Assembly (NCBI RefSeq): GCF_024323335.1
Contig: NC_066583.1
Location: 412,932,031-412,996,030 of the forward strand
Length of the DNA stretch: 64,000 nucleotides
DNA from: Lathyrus oleraceus
Taxonomy: Eukaryota; Streptophyta; Magnoliopsida; Fabales; Fabaceae
Reading direction: 5' to 3'
Made by a program: the position numbers and the translations under genes. The notes below the pieces were generated by a model. The model did not search any database, was not told the origin of the DNA, and saw only the letters and a list, made by a program, of their open reading frames with translations. Shown here one piece after another: positions 1 through 13,600 of the stretch. Every line of letters starts with the position of its first letter. Position 1 is the stretch's first letter.

Positions 1-2266
1 TCATAAATGAACCCCAAAGATGAACCCCAAATAAATCTCAAAGATGAAAACCAATAAGGTATAAACATACCACACACGCCCACGTTTGGAAAACAAGTAC
101 TCATACCAAAACAAAGAAGAGGGTGAACACACGCAAACAACACAGCAAAAAAAGAAAAAGGGTGCCCGGAGAGATTGCTCACAACCTCCTGCCTACGTAT
201 CTCATCTGGTATGAGAATCAGGGCGACGTAGTTCCCCTTAACAGGGGTAAAACACTCTCCTAACCAGAGACCAGGGAGACAACAAACTAATAGGGAGACT
301 AAGACTCGAGCCTAGTAGTTGTCATGCAATCAATATCCCTAAGTTGAGGTCTCTAACATGCATTCAACTTCCTCAGAAATCAATCATACAACTCCTACAG
401 AAATGGAGATGAGAAGAGGAAAGCAAATAAACACACCAGCACAAGTGAACAAGCATCACACACTATATCCATATAAGAGTCCCAAACAATGGGTGGGCTT
501 TAGTTAAGAGGGGTCATATCAACCTCCATAAACAAGCCAAATTGTAAGGGTAATCAACTGGGCTCTTAACCACTAACATTGAACGTCAGGGTGAGCAGAT
601 CAAAATGGTAATGAGGATGAGACCTCATAGCTCTTAACCCTGGCCAGGGTGAGCTAATGACAAAGAAAGCACGGGGATCCAGAAAGTGGGATCCTATTCC
701 ACTCGACAGACTCTGGACAAAATATCTGGGGCACATGTTCAAAAGCATCAGCACGTAGTGTGAGCATAAAGAACGACATACTTAATAACGGAGGATTATC
801 TTCTAATCCCTTTTATCCGTCAATTGCCTCTTCTCTTGGAGGTCTTATCAAATAACACATGCCTCTCCTTGGAGGTCTTTGGGCACAATCTTAAACAAAC
901 ACAAACAGAGCCTCTGAAGGAGGACTTGCCAGCAAAATGCATGCCAAAAAGGTGACAGGACTTCCAGACTACATGAAGTAAGAATCTAACTACCTGAGTG
1001 GTGTATCAACCATAATCTAATGCTCAAGCAAGAGCAAAAGCAAGCAAGCAACTAAGGTACCTGTACAAAGACTAAACAGTTCGTACTTCAGTCATAAAAC
1101 CAAAAACAAACAGTGAAACCCTCTGACAGTTACACAATTCAATGCATAAGTGCTTTGGTACTTAAAGGAACTCATGAGCTCACCACATCACTTAAAACCC
1201 TACAAAACAAACATAAGTCAGAACTCAATTCATTTTGTATCTCACAAAGTGAGAACAAATCCAACCATCAATATAAGTGTCCAAACCTGAAACACAAGAC
1301 AAAGTTAGTTTATGTAAAAAACACTAGTGCAAAGACTAGATTCAAAACCAAATGAAATGAACAAAACAGAACCCAATCTTTTACACAATGCACATTCAAA
1401 CAATCCATCTAATGTCCTCAAAAGGACCAGCATCAAATCAATAAGCAAGTATCTCAAATGATCTATGTCATGCAAGGACAAAAAATATGCACAAAATGAA
1501 CTTCCAACTTAGAAAATTCACATCAAATCAGAAATGCATGCAATGCCTTTGGGATTTTTTATACAAGTTCCTCATGTCATGAATAATCAATATGCAAAAG
1601 ATCAAATCCAGAAAGGTTCAAATGCTATATGAACAAAAATGCAACAATTCAATGTCAAAAATGTGACACAAATTGTCACACTTTTCTCTATGTGTCAAAA
1701 ATGATGATAACCTGTGAGAAAAAATCCAAACCAGTGTCCAAAAATTCACATTATGTTTGAATGTCAAGCATGCAAAAAATTGGATCAAATGGCTCAAAGA
1801 TGAGAATTTCACAATGCATTGAATGCAATAGATCAAATTAGCACAATGTTCAATCAAAAATTCACAAATAAAAATACAGATATCAACAATTCATGAAATT
1901 GGCATCATAAAAAAGTAGACATCCATACAAAACCATGAGAAAAAAAATTAGGACTCATTTGGACCATTTTTGTATTTTTTATGCATTTCCTAAAATGAAC
2001 AAAATAATTGAATTATTAAACAAAAATGGAGGGAAACAATTAATTTGAATTAATCTGGAAAAACATGATCCGTTGGATGTGGCGCGCAGTGTGCATCAAC
2101 GGTCCACATTTAAAGGATGAAACACACCGTTTCATTAACCACAATCAGCATCCAAGTCACCATTCAGCGCATGCGTGTCCCTGGTCAAAGCGCTCTAGTC
2201 CAATCATTCCTCCACGCAGTGAACACATGGCAGTCCACATCACACAAACCCTAGCAATTACAGACG

Positions 2267-2284
2267 CCGGAGCTACAGCTCCGG
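2267..2284 (-). other. LTR hairpin, 7-bp arms
   Basis: CCGGAGC and GCTCCGG flank the loop TACA, followed after two bases by GTCTTCTCTGG. This is the LTR-E member of a hairpin seen at the same relative place in LTR-A and LTR-C. Confidence 0.6.
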
Positions 2285-2934
2285 TCGTCTTCTCTGGCGA
2301 GATGCACAGTAGCTCCGCCGTGAGAATTTCCAGAAATTCATGAAATCTATACCGTTTGAACCGTCCTCCAACGTAGATTCCAAATATGGCCTTGGATCAT
2401 CCTAATTCTTCATGTATTTTGCAAATCAAAGAGAATAAAATCCTAGATCTAAACTTATATTCAACATATCATGCTCAATACTCAACCAAATTCAATTTTA
2501 AACATATACTCGTGCTCTACACAACAGGATCTACACATCTATGACCTTAAAACGGAAAAAGGAGATGATGAAAATTGAATCAACTGGAAATGGAAGTTTT
2601 TGTTCACGCGTTCTCAAGAGCTCCAATGCTCCATATCCACTCCTATGCACCTCCTTTGAAGCTTTAAGCAAGAAGTAATGGTTGAAAACACTTGAATCCA
2701 CTTCAATTTCCAAATCCAATCCACATGAGATTGTGCTTGAACTGCTCAAATTCTGGATGAATTGCACCAAATGATGGATGAATCTTGATCAGTGAAGCAT
2801 GAGGATCAAGAATATCCAAAGATCTTTGAGAGTTATGTGGAGAAAATGGAAATTCGAAGAGAGAGAAAGTTGAGAGAATTTCTTGAATTTTTGATCTCAA
2901 AAGTTAGTTATGGTGGTTATGGCTAGGGTTTCAC

Positions 2935-2942
2935 TATTTATA
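2935..2942 (-). promoter_or_regulatory. TATA box of LTR-E
   Basis: The minus strand reads TATAAATA, placed relative to the hairpin as in LTR-A (about 650 bp upstream of it in LTR sense). A probable U3 promoter element; no start site was mapped. Confidence 0.45.
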
Positions 2943-4128
2943 TCTCATGCTAATTACACTGAAAACCAATTTAGACCTTCACTAAACATGATTAGTGAAT
3001 TATTAAACCATTTGCAAAAAATGAAAAGTGAGCTATTATGGCCATAATCCACGTACACTCTCCCATGCTAGTGTTGGAATCCACTCAAAATCATCCAATG
3101 GTCATGCTTGAAGTGTTATTTTGCTTGTAACTTAAGCCAAAAGTGAATAATGAAGTATTGCTTCAATTTGCATATGTGTGAACTAGTGAACTCTTGGTTA
3201 TGATTCCTTTGCACAATTGATCCAAATGATATCATTTTGAGATTCCTTGACCATGAGTAGCATTTTGCAAAAAGAATGAACCAATTTGAAGCATTATATC
3301 AAAAGTTATGCCATTTTGAATTTCCATGCACACCTTGTGATCAAATGACCATAACTCCTCAACCATTCATCATATGGACATGAATTAGGACGTTTTGGAA
3401 AGGGGAGACAAAGATATACAACTTTCATGTTCACCAAAAATCCATTTGAGACATATTTGATATTGAAAAGTCAAGTTGAATGTGGACCAAAAACTTGCCA
3501 AATTTGGAAACTTTGCATTACAAGTCACTTTCCATTTTTAGTAACTTTTGCCATGACCTTTGAATCTTCAAGATGGATGTTTCAAATGATGAATTAACCC
3601 CACTTGAACATGATTGAGGTGTCTCCACTCATTTCCCCACCTCATAGCCCTCAGTTGACTGCACAGTTGACTTTTTGGTCCTCAGATGACCTTGAAATGT
3701 CTTGATCAATTTGAGCCTCTACCACTTGGAGAAATTGCTCAAAAGTGAAACCCTAGCTCATGTAATCTCCTCATAACAATCATGTGATCTTCATCCCAAT
3801 AAAATACCTCATCTCTTTGAGAAACCCTAGTTGGAAGAATGGCATTGATTAAGGTTGACTAGAGGTCACAACCCTAATCCAAAGGAACTTGAGAATGAAC
3901 TATAAAACCCTTGATTATGATAGAACCATGATGATTGTAATATATCCTTGCCAGCAAGATGATGCTCAACACCTTTGAAGAATCAAGATACCCTAATTGA
4001 AGCTCATATCCTCAGATGGTTGATGATTAATTCATAGAGACCCTCAGGCTTGAATCATGTAACTTCTCCATCTTTTAAAAAGACCTTGGAGGATGACCTT
4101 CTTATCTCCATATGATATGAAAAAATGC

Positions 4129-4174
4129 AATGCCTAATGCTCTAAGCATGAAATGCCTAATGCTCTAAGCATGA
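4129..4174. repeat. 2 x 23-bp perfect tandem duplication
   Basis: The unit beginning AATGCCTAATGCTC at 4129 is repeated without change at 4152. It sits near the join of LTR-E and inverted LTR-A. Confidence 0.85.
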
Positions 4175-5161
4175 AATGCAATGTGACCTTGGAGTGTCCT
4201 TAATCATTAATTCATCAAGATTTGAAGTTTGGACTTGAGAAGTTGATCAGTCAATTCATCTAACTAATTTGAAATCCACTGAGACCTAACTTTTGATGTG
4301 TTTGTCAAATGAAGATGACCCCAATAGAAACAATGTTCTTAAGAACCATATGAACAACTTTCATGTTCATCAAAAATTGATTTGAATCTTGGAAGGTCAT
4401 CATCCGTTTCAAAACATTATAGGTCATTTTGACTGAAACCCTAATTTTGGGTCAACTTCCCAAGGACATAACTCACTCATTTTTCATTATTTTGAGGTGG
4501 AATCAATATGTCTACTTCATTTGTTATGTTGAACAAATTTTTATAATCCTAAAAGAAACACATGTGATAATGAAAAACATTATAGGTTACTTTGGGCCAA
4601 AGTCATTGAAATGTGAAAAAGTCCAACTTCAAGTGTCCATAACTTTCTCATAAAAAATCCAAATGATGCAAAATATAATTCCAAATTGATTTTCTTGAAA
4701 AGATCTACAACTTTTATGTTGAGGGTTTTGTCATTTGATGCTTGAATCATTGAAACAGAAGGGCTTGAAGTTGGTCCATTTTGGAAAATTTCACATGCAC
4801 ATGTTTTGCACCTTGAACTTTATGACCAATTTTCATTAATTTCCCAACTCCAAATGGATTTTTGTTCAACATAACAATTATTCCTCATGTCAAGACCTTT
4901 TCAACCATTACCCACAAGGCTATATTTAGTTTTGGGAAGATGCATTTTCGAAAAGGAGAAAGTTTATGTGCATTTTGGAAACTATGTGAAATGTTCATGC
5001 ACAATCCAATTCCATCATATCTGCACGTCCAAAATCATTATGCTGATGTTAAGCTTGCATTTCCAATTACATTTGGGCCTCCCATGCGCCGGTACAGGCC
5101 CATGCATGGAGGCCCTCACTTCATGCACACATGATTTTCCCATGCCTTGCATCAACTTTCA

Positions 5162-5170
5162 CTATAAATA
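5162..5170 (+). promoter_or_regulatory. TATA box of inverted LTR-A
   Basis: CTATAAATA lies at the position that matches the LTR-A TATA boxes at 9116-9124 and 32499-32508 in the opposite orientation. Confidence 0.5.
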
Positions 5171-5611
5171 AGCATGCTTAGCTTCATTCTAAAGCAACCT
5201 TAAGGAGCCTTATATGCTGCAGAACTCAATCCAAACCTCACTCTAAAGGAATTTTTCTCTTTCACTTGAATTTTTCAGATCCAATTCTCAACTTCCTTGG
5301 TTGATTATTGGACTATAATTCCTTATCCTTGCTCTATCTCCATCTCAAGAACACACTGCAATCAAGAATTGGAAGAGATCCTGCTGCATAGATCTGCATT
5401 TCAAAGGTTGATGTTCAAACTTTTTTCAATCGAAACTCACTGATTCTTGCTCATTTCTTGTGGTTATTGGCTCCTCTGAAGTCCTCTCATAAGAGGCAAT
5501 TGAATTGTGCATTTAATTTTTGGAAATCCATTAAATTCATATTGAACACCATGATTTTTTCTCTCTGATTTCACTTTCTATGAGAGTCTAGAGGAGAAAC
5601 CAATGGCACAA

Positions 5612-5629
5612 GGGTGATGTACATCACCC
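5612..5629. other. 18-bp perfect palindrome in LTR-A
   Basis: GGGTGATGT is followed at once by its reverse complement. The same palindrome is present in all four LTR-A copies that cover the region. Confidence 0.8.
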
Positions 5630-5717
5630 CAGCTTTCCAATGATACGAGGATCGCTCATTTTCATTAAGTTTTGTTGACCTACAACTTCCACCGGAATTC
5701 ATGAGTTCGCTGGAGAA

Positions 5718-5739
5718 GACGGTGGTGTACACCACCGTC
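5718..5739. other. 22-bp perfect palindrome in LTR-A
   Basis: The arm GACGGTGGTGT is followed directly by its reverse complement, next to GGAGAAGAC on the left. It corresponds to the 9+4+9 hairpin of the forward LTR-A at 8547-8568. Confidence 0.8.
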
Positions 5740-8546
5740 CCTTTGCCAGTTTAAATCTAGGCCGTTGGTTTGAGTTTCCAGATCTAATCAAGTCAATTCA
5801 ATGTTATGTCTTTTTTTAATTCAATGTGTTTCTCAGTTGACAGGAGACCATGGTGAGCGCGCGCATGAGGATCCTTGGATGTGCCACCTCATTTAATGAG
5901 ATTGATCCAACACGCCAGATCTTTTTCCATTTTCTGAATTTCTTTTTATTCTCTTTTATTTCCTTTTAATTCTAGTTTCTGAAAATCTGGGACCAATTGC
6001 ATTATTTCCCTTTTTAATTCTAGTTTCTGAAAATGATTTATAATATTTTTTATTTTTTCATTTGATATATTTTATGAATTTTCTCTTTTCTGGTTATTTT
6101 TAATCCATTTTAAATAGTTTCCAATATTCAAAAAATGCAAAAATATTTTCTTAACATATTTGAATGATGATGAATCTATGAAAAATATTCTCATCAATTT
6201 ATTAATTGATTTGAGATTTATTTGAGATTTTAGTTCAATTAGGTTATTTTTTATTCATTTTTAATTGTTTAAAAATAGTTTCTGGTTTCTAAAAATTCTG
6301 AAATTTTTTGTCAAACTTTGTTTGACCTTGTTGAACATACTAGTGAGGGATCCACCCTATAATAAGTATGGAAGACTTATAGTCCAATCACTAAGGATAA
6401 GGTGAGGTTTACATCAACCACTATGATAACTCAAACCTATGGCTAATGTTTATGAAAAGGTTTTAATAAAGGTGGTCATTGGAACCACAAAAATCACTTG
6501 AAGTGACTTGTATTTACAAATTAGAAGTATTGACAAAATGAAGTCAAAGTTGAATTAAAGGCATATGGCCTAGGTTTCTAGGTTTTGAAAACAATGTCAA
6601 TGTTTGCACAAAATGAGTTTGGCTTGGGTTAGAGTGGAGAGAAGAAGAGAAGGGCTAATCCTAAGCATGCAAAGATGAGAGAAGAGAATAAAACCCTTGG
6701 AGTTCCTTTCTTGAGATCATAAAGATGATTCAAGATGCTCTTTTCCTTTGGACTTAGCAAGCAACAAGCAATCAGAACAATTAAACATTTAAGGTCCTAG
6801 GATCTCCAATTGGCTTGTCTTTCATAACTTGGATGCTCATGACAATGGTCCTTATAACTATCTCAAGTTTGGAATCCCTATCACACAAGAACAAACAATC
6901 AAAAAGTTCATAATGCAATAAGAGGAATGGACAAAGAGAGAGTTTAGATTATGGGTCCTTTCAAGTCAACTTTCAAGATTAAGCATTCTAAAGGCATGAG
7001 GCCTAGTTGCTCTTCAACAAAATTAGCATTCTAAAGGCATGAAGCCTAGTTGCTCTTGAACTCCATTAAGCATAGGTAAGATCCTAATTCTAAGTCCTTT
7101 CTCCTTTTTGCATTGGTTCACACAAATAAAACAAAACAAGCACAAGGCAATAATATATTTACACAATAATATGCTCAAGTGAGCAAAAGGAAAATAGCAT
7201 AAACATAAACATGAGCTCAAGTGAGCAAAGGGAAAAGACAATATGAATAAATGAGCAATAAATTAAATTGCATTAAAGTAAATTGCAAGAATTAAATGCT
7301 TGAATTAAAAGTTAGTAATTAGTAGTTAGTGTTAGTGTGCCATAAGGCAATTTAGCGCTATGTTAAGCAATCGTAAGTGGACTAATGTAGTAGTCACACT
7401 TATCTGAGGCCGGTCAATAAAACTATAGGCAAATAAACACAAGTTAGAGAGCATAACTAGTAAGCCAAGCTCCTACAACTTGCCATGCCAAAAGAAAAGA
7501 AGAATGACCTTGTATGGATTTTAGGTTTTTTGCTTGACCAAGAAGCAACCTATCTTGGGCACAAAACAATTCACTTGATCTTTGATCAAGTTGAATTTGA
7601 TTTTGATCAAAGAAGGTTAAGCCTCTTATATGTCAAGGCTAACCACAAATCATTAACTCATTGGTCAAAAGAAAAAGTAGAGGATGGGAGATGAAGATGA
7701 AATGTACAAAATGAAAATTCAAATGACATAACCAAAACACAATGATCGAATATGAATGGAATCAACATCAATCAGTGGTAAACAGAAGTGAAATGAAGAT
7801 TAGAAGTCAAGAAAGGTCAAACATATTTTTGGTATTTTATGGAATTAAAATAATACATAAAATAAAATGAATAAAGCATGGTCAAACTTCAAATTCAACT
7901 CAAATCAACTTGGATAAGTCCAACTGAATCATCATAAGTCTAACATGGTCAAACTAGGTTGACAAATTTTCTTAACATTTTTTGAAAACATAAACTATTT
8001 TTTAAACAATTAAAAATGAAGAAAAATAACACAAATGGACTAAAACTTCAAATAAATCTCAAATCAATTAAGAAATTGATGAGAATATTTTTCATAGACT
8101 TATCATCATCCATATGTATTGAGAAAATATTTTTGGAATTTTTTAATATCTAAAAGTATTTAAAATGAATTAAAAACAAAATAATTCACAAAAAATATTA
8201 AATGGAATCACGAAAATAATTAAAAATCAGATTATGAAACTAGATTTTAAAAAAAAAAATTGCAATTGGTCCCATATTTTTGTGATTCCAAATAAAAGAG
8301 TTATGGATTTTTGAAAATAAAAGGAATTAAAGAAAATAAAACAGAAATTAAGAAAATCTGGAAAATCCACAGCGCTTGGATCAACATTCATTAATTGACG
8401 TGGACAATCCAAAGGCCATGAGGCATGCACGCATTGTGTTCATTAGTCAACATCATCACACATTGGATTTAAAAAAGTCATAAAGAGCAAAGGCCAAGAT
8501 TATATCCTATATGTGAGATCCAATGGACACAAGGCTTCCACGTGGG

Positions 8547-8568
8547 GACGGTGGTGGAAACCACCGTC
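8547..8568 (-). other. LTR-A hairpin, 9-bp arms, 4-nt loop
   Basis: GACGGTGGT and ACCACCGTC flank GGAA, and GTCTTCTCCAG overlaps the right edge. It lies about 550 bp downstream of the TATA box in LTR sense, so it would fall in the transcribed leader. Confidence 0.75.
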
Positions 8569-8656
8569 TTCTCCAGCGACCAAACAGAAACCGGCCACCA
8601 GTTGCAGGTTTTGTAACCTCAATCAAATTGCATGATCTTTATACCAATTTAAAGCT

Positions 8657-8676
8657 GGGGTGATGTACATCACCCC
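8657..8676. other. 20-bp perfect palindrome in LTR-A
   Basis: GGGGTGATGT and its exact reverse complement, about 90 bp from the hairpin at 8547-8568. Confidence 0.85.
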
Positions 8677-9115
8677 TGTAACCTTGGATTTCTCTCAAGA
8701 TCCTTATGGAAGAAGAAATCTGAGATGGAAAATCCAGGTGTTCAATCTAAAATACATCAATTCATGAAATTAAAGCCACCATTGGCTTGCCTCTCACACG
8801 AGGACTTCAGAAAACCAAACAAACACAAGCAAAGCATAATATATGATGAGATTCGAATCAAAACAGTTGAGATGTAAACCTTTGAAGTGCAGCTTCGATG
8901 AGCAGGATCCAGCCAAACTCTTGCTTGCAGCTTAATCTTGAGGTATGATATGAGTGCAAGGCTAAGGAATAAGTGTTGAAGATCAACTGATTTTGTTGAA
9001 ATTCAAACTTGAAATGAGAAATGAAAATTCAAAATTCCTTTGGTGTGAGGTTGGATATGGGTTCCAGCAGAGTTTTAGGCACCTTCAGGTTAATAATTGA
9101 ATGAAGCAAGGTTCC

Positions 9116-9124
9116 TATTTATAG
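9116..9124 (-). promoter_or_regulatory. TATA box of the O1 3' LTR
   Basis: The minus strand reads CTATAAATA, about 1.5 kb from the LTR start. It recurs in the other LTR-A copies. It would drive minus-strand transcription. Confidence 0.55.
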
Positions 9125-10628
9125 CTGAAATGTAAGGCAAGGTGAATGGAATCCGTGTGCATGAAGCTTTGGGTCCTCCATGCATGGGCCTGTACAGGCG
9201 CATGTCAGGCCCAAAAGCTGATGCAAATGAATGCTGAACACATACCAAATGGAAATGAACGTGCAACTTGAATGGTATTTTCTTGTGTAAGAAGATTTCA
9301 TGTGAAATGCATAAATGGTCACAAATGTTCCTCTCTTCGAAAGTCCCACATGGAAAATCCAAACATAGGCATGTGAGTAATGGTTGGAAAGGTATTGACA
9401 TAAGGAAAAAAAGCTATGTTGAACAAAAAAGCATTTGGAGTTTGGAAAATTGTGAAAACTGGCCATGAAGTTTGATGTACAAAACATGTCATTGAAAATT
9501 TTGCCAAAAGTGACCAACTTCAAGCCCTTCTGTTTCATTTATGCAAGCCTAAAATGGAAACATATTCAACATAAAAGTTGTAGATATTTTCAAGATGATC
9601 AATTTGGACTTACATTTTGCATCATTTTGATTTTTGATGAGAAAGTTATGAGCACTTGAAATTGGAATTTTTCAAGATTCAATGGCTTTGGTCCAAAGTG
9701 ACCTATAATGTTTTGTATTGTCACATGTACTTATTTTAGGATTATGAAATTTTGTCCAACATAACATTTGAGGTAGACATATTAAAATTTCCAATGCAAT
9801 TAGTCTCACCTAAAAATCATAAAAAATGAAGGAGTTAGGTCCTTGGGAAGTTGACCCAAAATTAGGGTTTCAGTCAAAATGACCTATAATGTTTTGAAAT
9901 GAATGATGACCTTCCAAGTCTAAAATGAATATTTGATGAACATGAAAGTTGTTCATATTGTTCTTAAGAACATGTTTTCTCTTGGGGTCATCTTCATTTT
10001 ACAAACACATCAAAAGTTAGGTCTCAGTGGATTTCAATTTAGTCAAATGACTTGACTAGTCAACTTCTCAAGTCCAAACCTCAAATCTTGATGAATGAAT
10101 GGTTGAGGATACTCACATAGGTTCATATATGCATAAAATGATGAATGAAAGAAATTCCCTTGATTTAATTTGATCATAGATTGAGGTTGCTTCATGAGCA
10201 AGGCACAGTCAATGCATAGTTGAATTAGGGTTGCCTTGGGAAACCAACCTCAAGCCCCTTTGATTTATCTTGATCAAATTGGAAAATTGAGATACTTGGG
10301 AGACATATATGATGATTGAGAGCTTTGGGAACCATTTTAATGCTTTCTTTCATCTTCATCTGGCCAGTTCAAATTGAGATACCTGGATCTCATGATTGCT
10401 TAAGCTTCAAAACAAACAAGTTAGTGACATATTTTTGTGCTTTTGGTTAGTAAACAAAATAAGAAAAGAAATAATATACAATTCAAGCATGCTTGGTGGT
10501 CTCAAACCAACTCACACAAGTCCCAACCCAAGGGTAAAGGAGCCAAGATGCTATGATCCTTGAGGCAAATGCAATGAGCAATGACATGATGCCATGAGGG
10601 ATCTTAGGGTCAAAATTAGGGTCTTACA

Positions 10629-10641
10629 GCTGCCCCTATTT
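10629..10641 (-). other. Polypurine tract of O1
   Basis: The minus strand reads AAATAGGGGCAGC directly before the LTR start TGTAAGAC. A purine-rich tract here is the expected plus-strand primer site of an LTR element. Confidence 0.75.
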
Positions 10642-13600
10642 AAGGTCATTCTAGCCGGAGATATGAAGGTTAAAATATTCGTCTCGATGAGGTAGAATGG
10701 GCTTAAATAATAACAAAGAGACGAATCTTGGTCCCTAAGAGACCTCAGGATGCAAATGTATGTATGCAAAAGTTAATACTCTGTGGGGATATATAGCCAC
10801 AAAGAAAAGGAATCCAGAGATACTAAGAATCCAAAAGAGTAATACACTCACTAGGGAGACAGAGACTCTGGGGAGAAATAAGGGTAAAAATGCGTGAGCA
10901 GGTCACGACTTGAAACTTGCTGGGAGACACGAAGGGATTCCACGAAAATAAATCGATGGAAAGACTCGAGCTGATGCAAAGATGCATGTATTAGGGAATA
11001 TGCCAATACAACAAAACTATCCACAAAGGATACTTCGGATAAAAATCCGGACTCAGGTGGGAATGTCCACAAAGGACTCAGCTGAGGAGGAAAGCAACAA
11101 GATATTACCCATTACTGGGTAATAAACTCAAAGAGAGACATGTGAACGAACACCGGTATAAGGGTGAGAGGACAACACGCTCAAGGAGAAAGAATATCTA
11201 AGACCGGTATAAGGGTGAGAGATATCCATCATCCAAATATCTGAGGAAAACCTAAAAGGTATATTTTAACTCAGGAAAATCTGACTCCACAGGGGACAAA
11301 AATCATAATAGGGAGCAGAAGGAAGGAACACCAGGGATACTGGTTACTGGGCATATAATAGGTGACCAACCAGGCGTGAATTGGGGAATATTTCCAAAAC
11401 ACTCATCATCCGAAAGGAGGGCTGAAAAAGCAAACTCGATTACAGGATGGACATTCGATTCCATAAGGAAATACAAATCTTACTCAACTGGGGAAGAAAA
11501 AGACTTCGATTGAAGAGCGCATGAGATATATTATCTATTACCGTCAGAGTGTAGATAACATACTCACATGGAAGATTATCCACAACCGGTTACTGGGTTA
11601 ATAAAGGATAGATCGACCGAAAAGAAAGGACATTGAGATACCAGCTACTGGGTATAAAATAATGACCAATCCAAAGAAGAAATAATCACTACCAAACAAA
11701 GGGTAAATGAAAGATGACTCGCTGGGGATACATTGACAAGAGCAATGATCCAAGAGATATATCACCGGTTACTGGGAGATATACTCAAAAACGAAGGAAT
11801 ATCAATACTGAATATTGGATAAAGATAACCAACAAAGAGGGGATTACATCTACCGGTTATTAGATAGAAAACCACAGAAATAGGACTTACAACTACCGGT
11901 TACTAGGTAGAAGGCCAGAACATCCGTTGGGGAGAGAATGAACAGTTACTGTTTACTGAGTAATTGACCACCTGAACCGCAGGGAACTGCCGGGGAAATA
12001 ACAAGAAAGGAGTCAGTCTAGGAACAAACTAGAGAGACACAATCAAACAAGACTCAACCCAATGAGGATATAACTCAGGGGAGTAATTCCGTCCCAATAC
12101 ATTTAGGGAGGAAAATGAAACAATAATCATCCACGAGGACATAACTCAGTGGGGAATATAGAAGGAAAGATAGACACTTTCTGCCTATGGGGCTGACTCT
12201 ATATGGAGAGATCAGACACAATCATCTGCTTAGGGAAGAATATTTTTTATCAATAGCAGGAGATAACAAGCAAAGATATATGGAAAAGGATGCAACATGA
12301 TTATCTGAATGATATGATTATGCATGTATATGCGTGGTTTATGTATGATTAATGCTGACAAACAGACATATCTAACACAAACAGGTCCAAGAAACAGTAA
12401 ACAGACATTCGGTATATCATCTCAAAAGAGGAGGCCATGCCCACGGGAGAAAATCCAATCTGGTGGGGAGCATCTAATACCAGGAAACAACAATCACCGT
12501 TGTGGCTCAAAAAGAGTCGTTGCCAGGGACAAAGACTAATGTTGGGGATCAGAGACCATTGTTGAGGATCAGCAAAAGATCACAGCTATCAAGTGCCAGG
12601 GTTCCACCAATAATTCTCGGGAACATGCGGGGATATTGATAAGATCTGTCATAGAAGAAACTCTATAGGGGATCTTATCAGGAAATAATACGAAATTTTA
12701 TGGGGAATAACCACCAAATAGAAGCACATTAATCAAGCATTCTCCTCTAAACACTGAAGAAACATCTCTGCTACCGGGAGAAGGAACAAATTGCTCCGCT
12801 GGGGAAGCTATAGAGTCACCACCAGGGATTTTCTGCTGAACAGATAAAAGATCTGATGTAGAGGAAACTCTATCGGGGAGCTCAACACGGATAAGATCCA
12901 TCGTGGAAGAAACTCTACTGGGGAACTTATGAGGGGGAAAGATATGAAACTTTGTGGGGAACAACCACCAAACAGAAGTTTCAACAAATAAAACACTTTC
13001 TTTCATCTGCCGAAGAGACATATCTGCCAAGGAGAGAGAACCAATGCTCCGCTGGGGAAGGACACAACATCTTCACCACCAGTCCTGCTAGGAGGAAACT
13101 TTCCAATAAGGAGGGGATATAAATTATCAAGCTCTGATTAGGCAACTCCACTAGGTGTAGACTGAAGGCGATCAAACTAGGGATAATCTGCTGTGAGCAA
13201 GCCTACCAGGGATGAGTTGTAAGTCAACCTGCTGGGGAAAAGCTATAATCCAACCTGCTGAGGATTTCCACCATGCTGGGAATTCCTACTCACTCTGCGG
13301 GAGATTTCTATTTATGCTGAGGGAAAGACCAACTTCCTCGAAAATAGATAGCATAACAATTTTTTTATCAATTTATAAGGGACTTTAGGTCAGCCCACTC
13401 AAGGGATGACAACCATATAATCGATAAAACACAGATGCTAGACTCATACTCTCTGGGGATCTGCGGACGGAGGTATACACATCTCCAAAAGATCAAGGTT
13501 AAAAATCTAGATTCCCTGAGGACTTGATGATGTATCACCTTTCTCTACGCTTGCTGAGGAGACAACCTGAAAGATGATGAAGAGAAAAATAAATATGCTA

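Larger units (their letters stand above)
1..4190 (-). repeat. LTR-E: fragment of a Ty3/gypsy (Ogre-like) LTR
   Basis: No coding gene is visible in this stretch; the short ORFs have no recognisable family. It carries landmarks shared with the other Ogre-type LTRs here: the TACGTATCTCATCTGG block near 195-215, a GC-rich hairpin at 2267-2284 followed by GTCTTCTCTGG, and a TATA box on the minus strand at 2935-2942. LTR sense is therefore minus. The start lies left of the window. The right limit near 4190 is approximate, because I did not find the expected GTCTTACA-type terminus; the join to inverted LTR-A is judged by similarity only. Confidence 0.5.
4190..6343 (+). repeat. Inverted partial LTR-A (3' half)
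   Basis: This segment is the diverged reverse complement of about 7945-10060. Shared landmarks in reverse order are the ATTATAGGTCATTTTGAC block (4417-4434), the TATA region, the 18-bp palindrome and the long palindrome beside GGAGAAGAC. LTR sense is therefore plus. It ends at 6343 in the middle of the LTR, abutting a forward LTR-A that also starts mid-LTR. The ORFs in it are LTR shadows. The low-coordinate limit is approximate. Confidence 0.65.
6344..10628 (-). repeat. 3' LTR (LTR-A) of Ogre-like element O1, truncated
   Basis: It aligns with the solo LTR-A at 27825-34007 and with the 5' LTR at 23859-25153. The right end is exact: the plus strand ends GTCTTACA at 10628, so in sense the LTR begins TGTAAGAC, directly after a polypurine tract. 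The left end at 6344 starts about 480 bp inside the LTR, so several hundred base pairs are lost at the join with the inverted copy. U3 is about 9090-10628, with the TATA box at 9116-9124. A 69-codon ORF at 7485-7694 recurs in the other copies simply because the LTRs are alike, and it is antisense to the element. Confidence 0.8.

Noticed and set aside
4862..5171. Overlapping 90- and 94-codon ORFs near the inverted LTR-A promoter
   Set aside because: Two frames over the same LTR bases with no family match; counterparts at 9090-9538 and 32503-32865 lie in the same LTR region of other copies and differ in frame and length.
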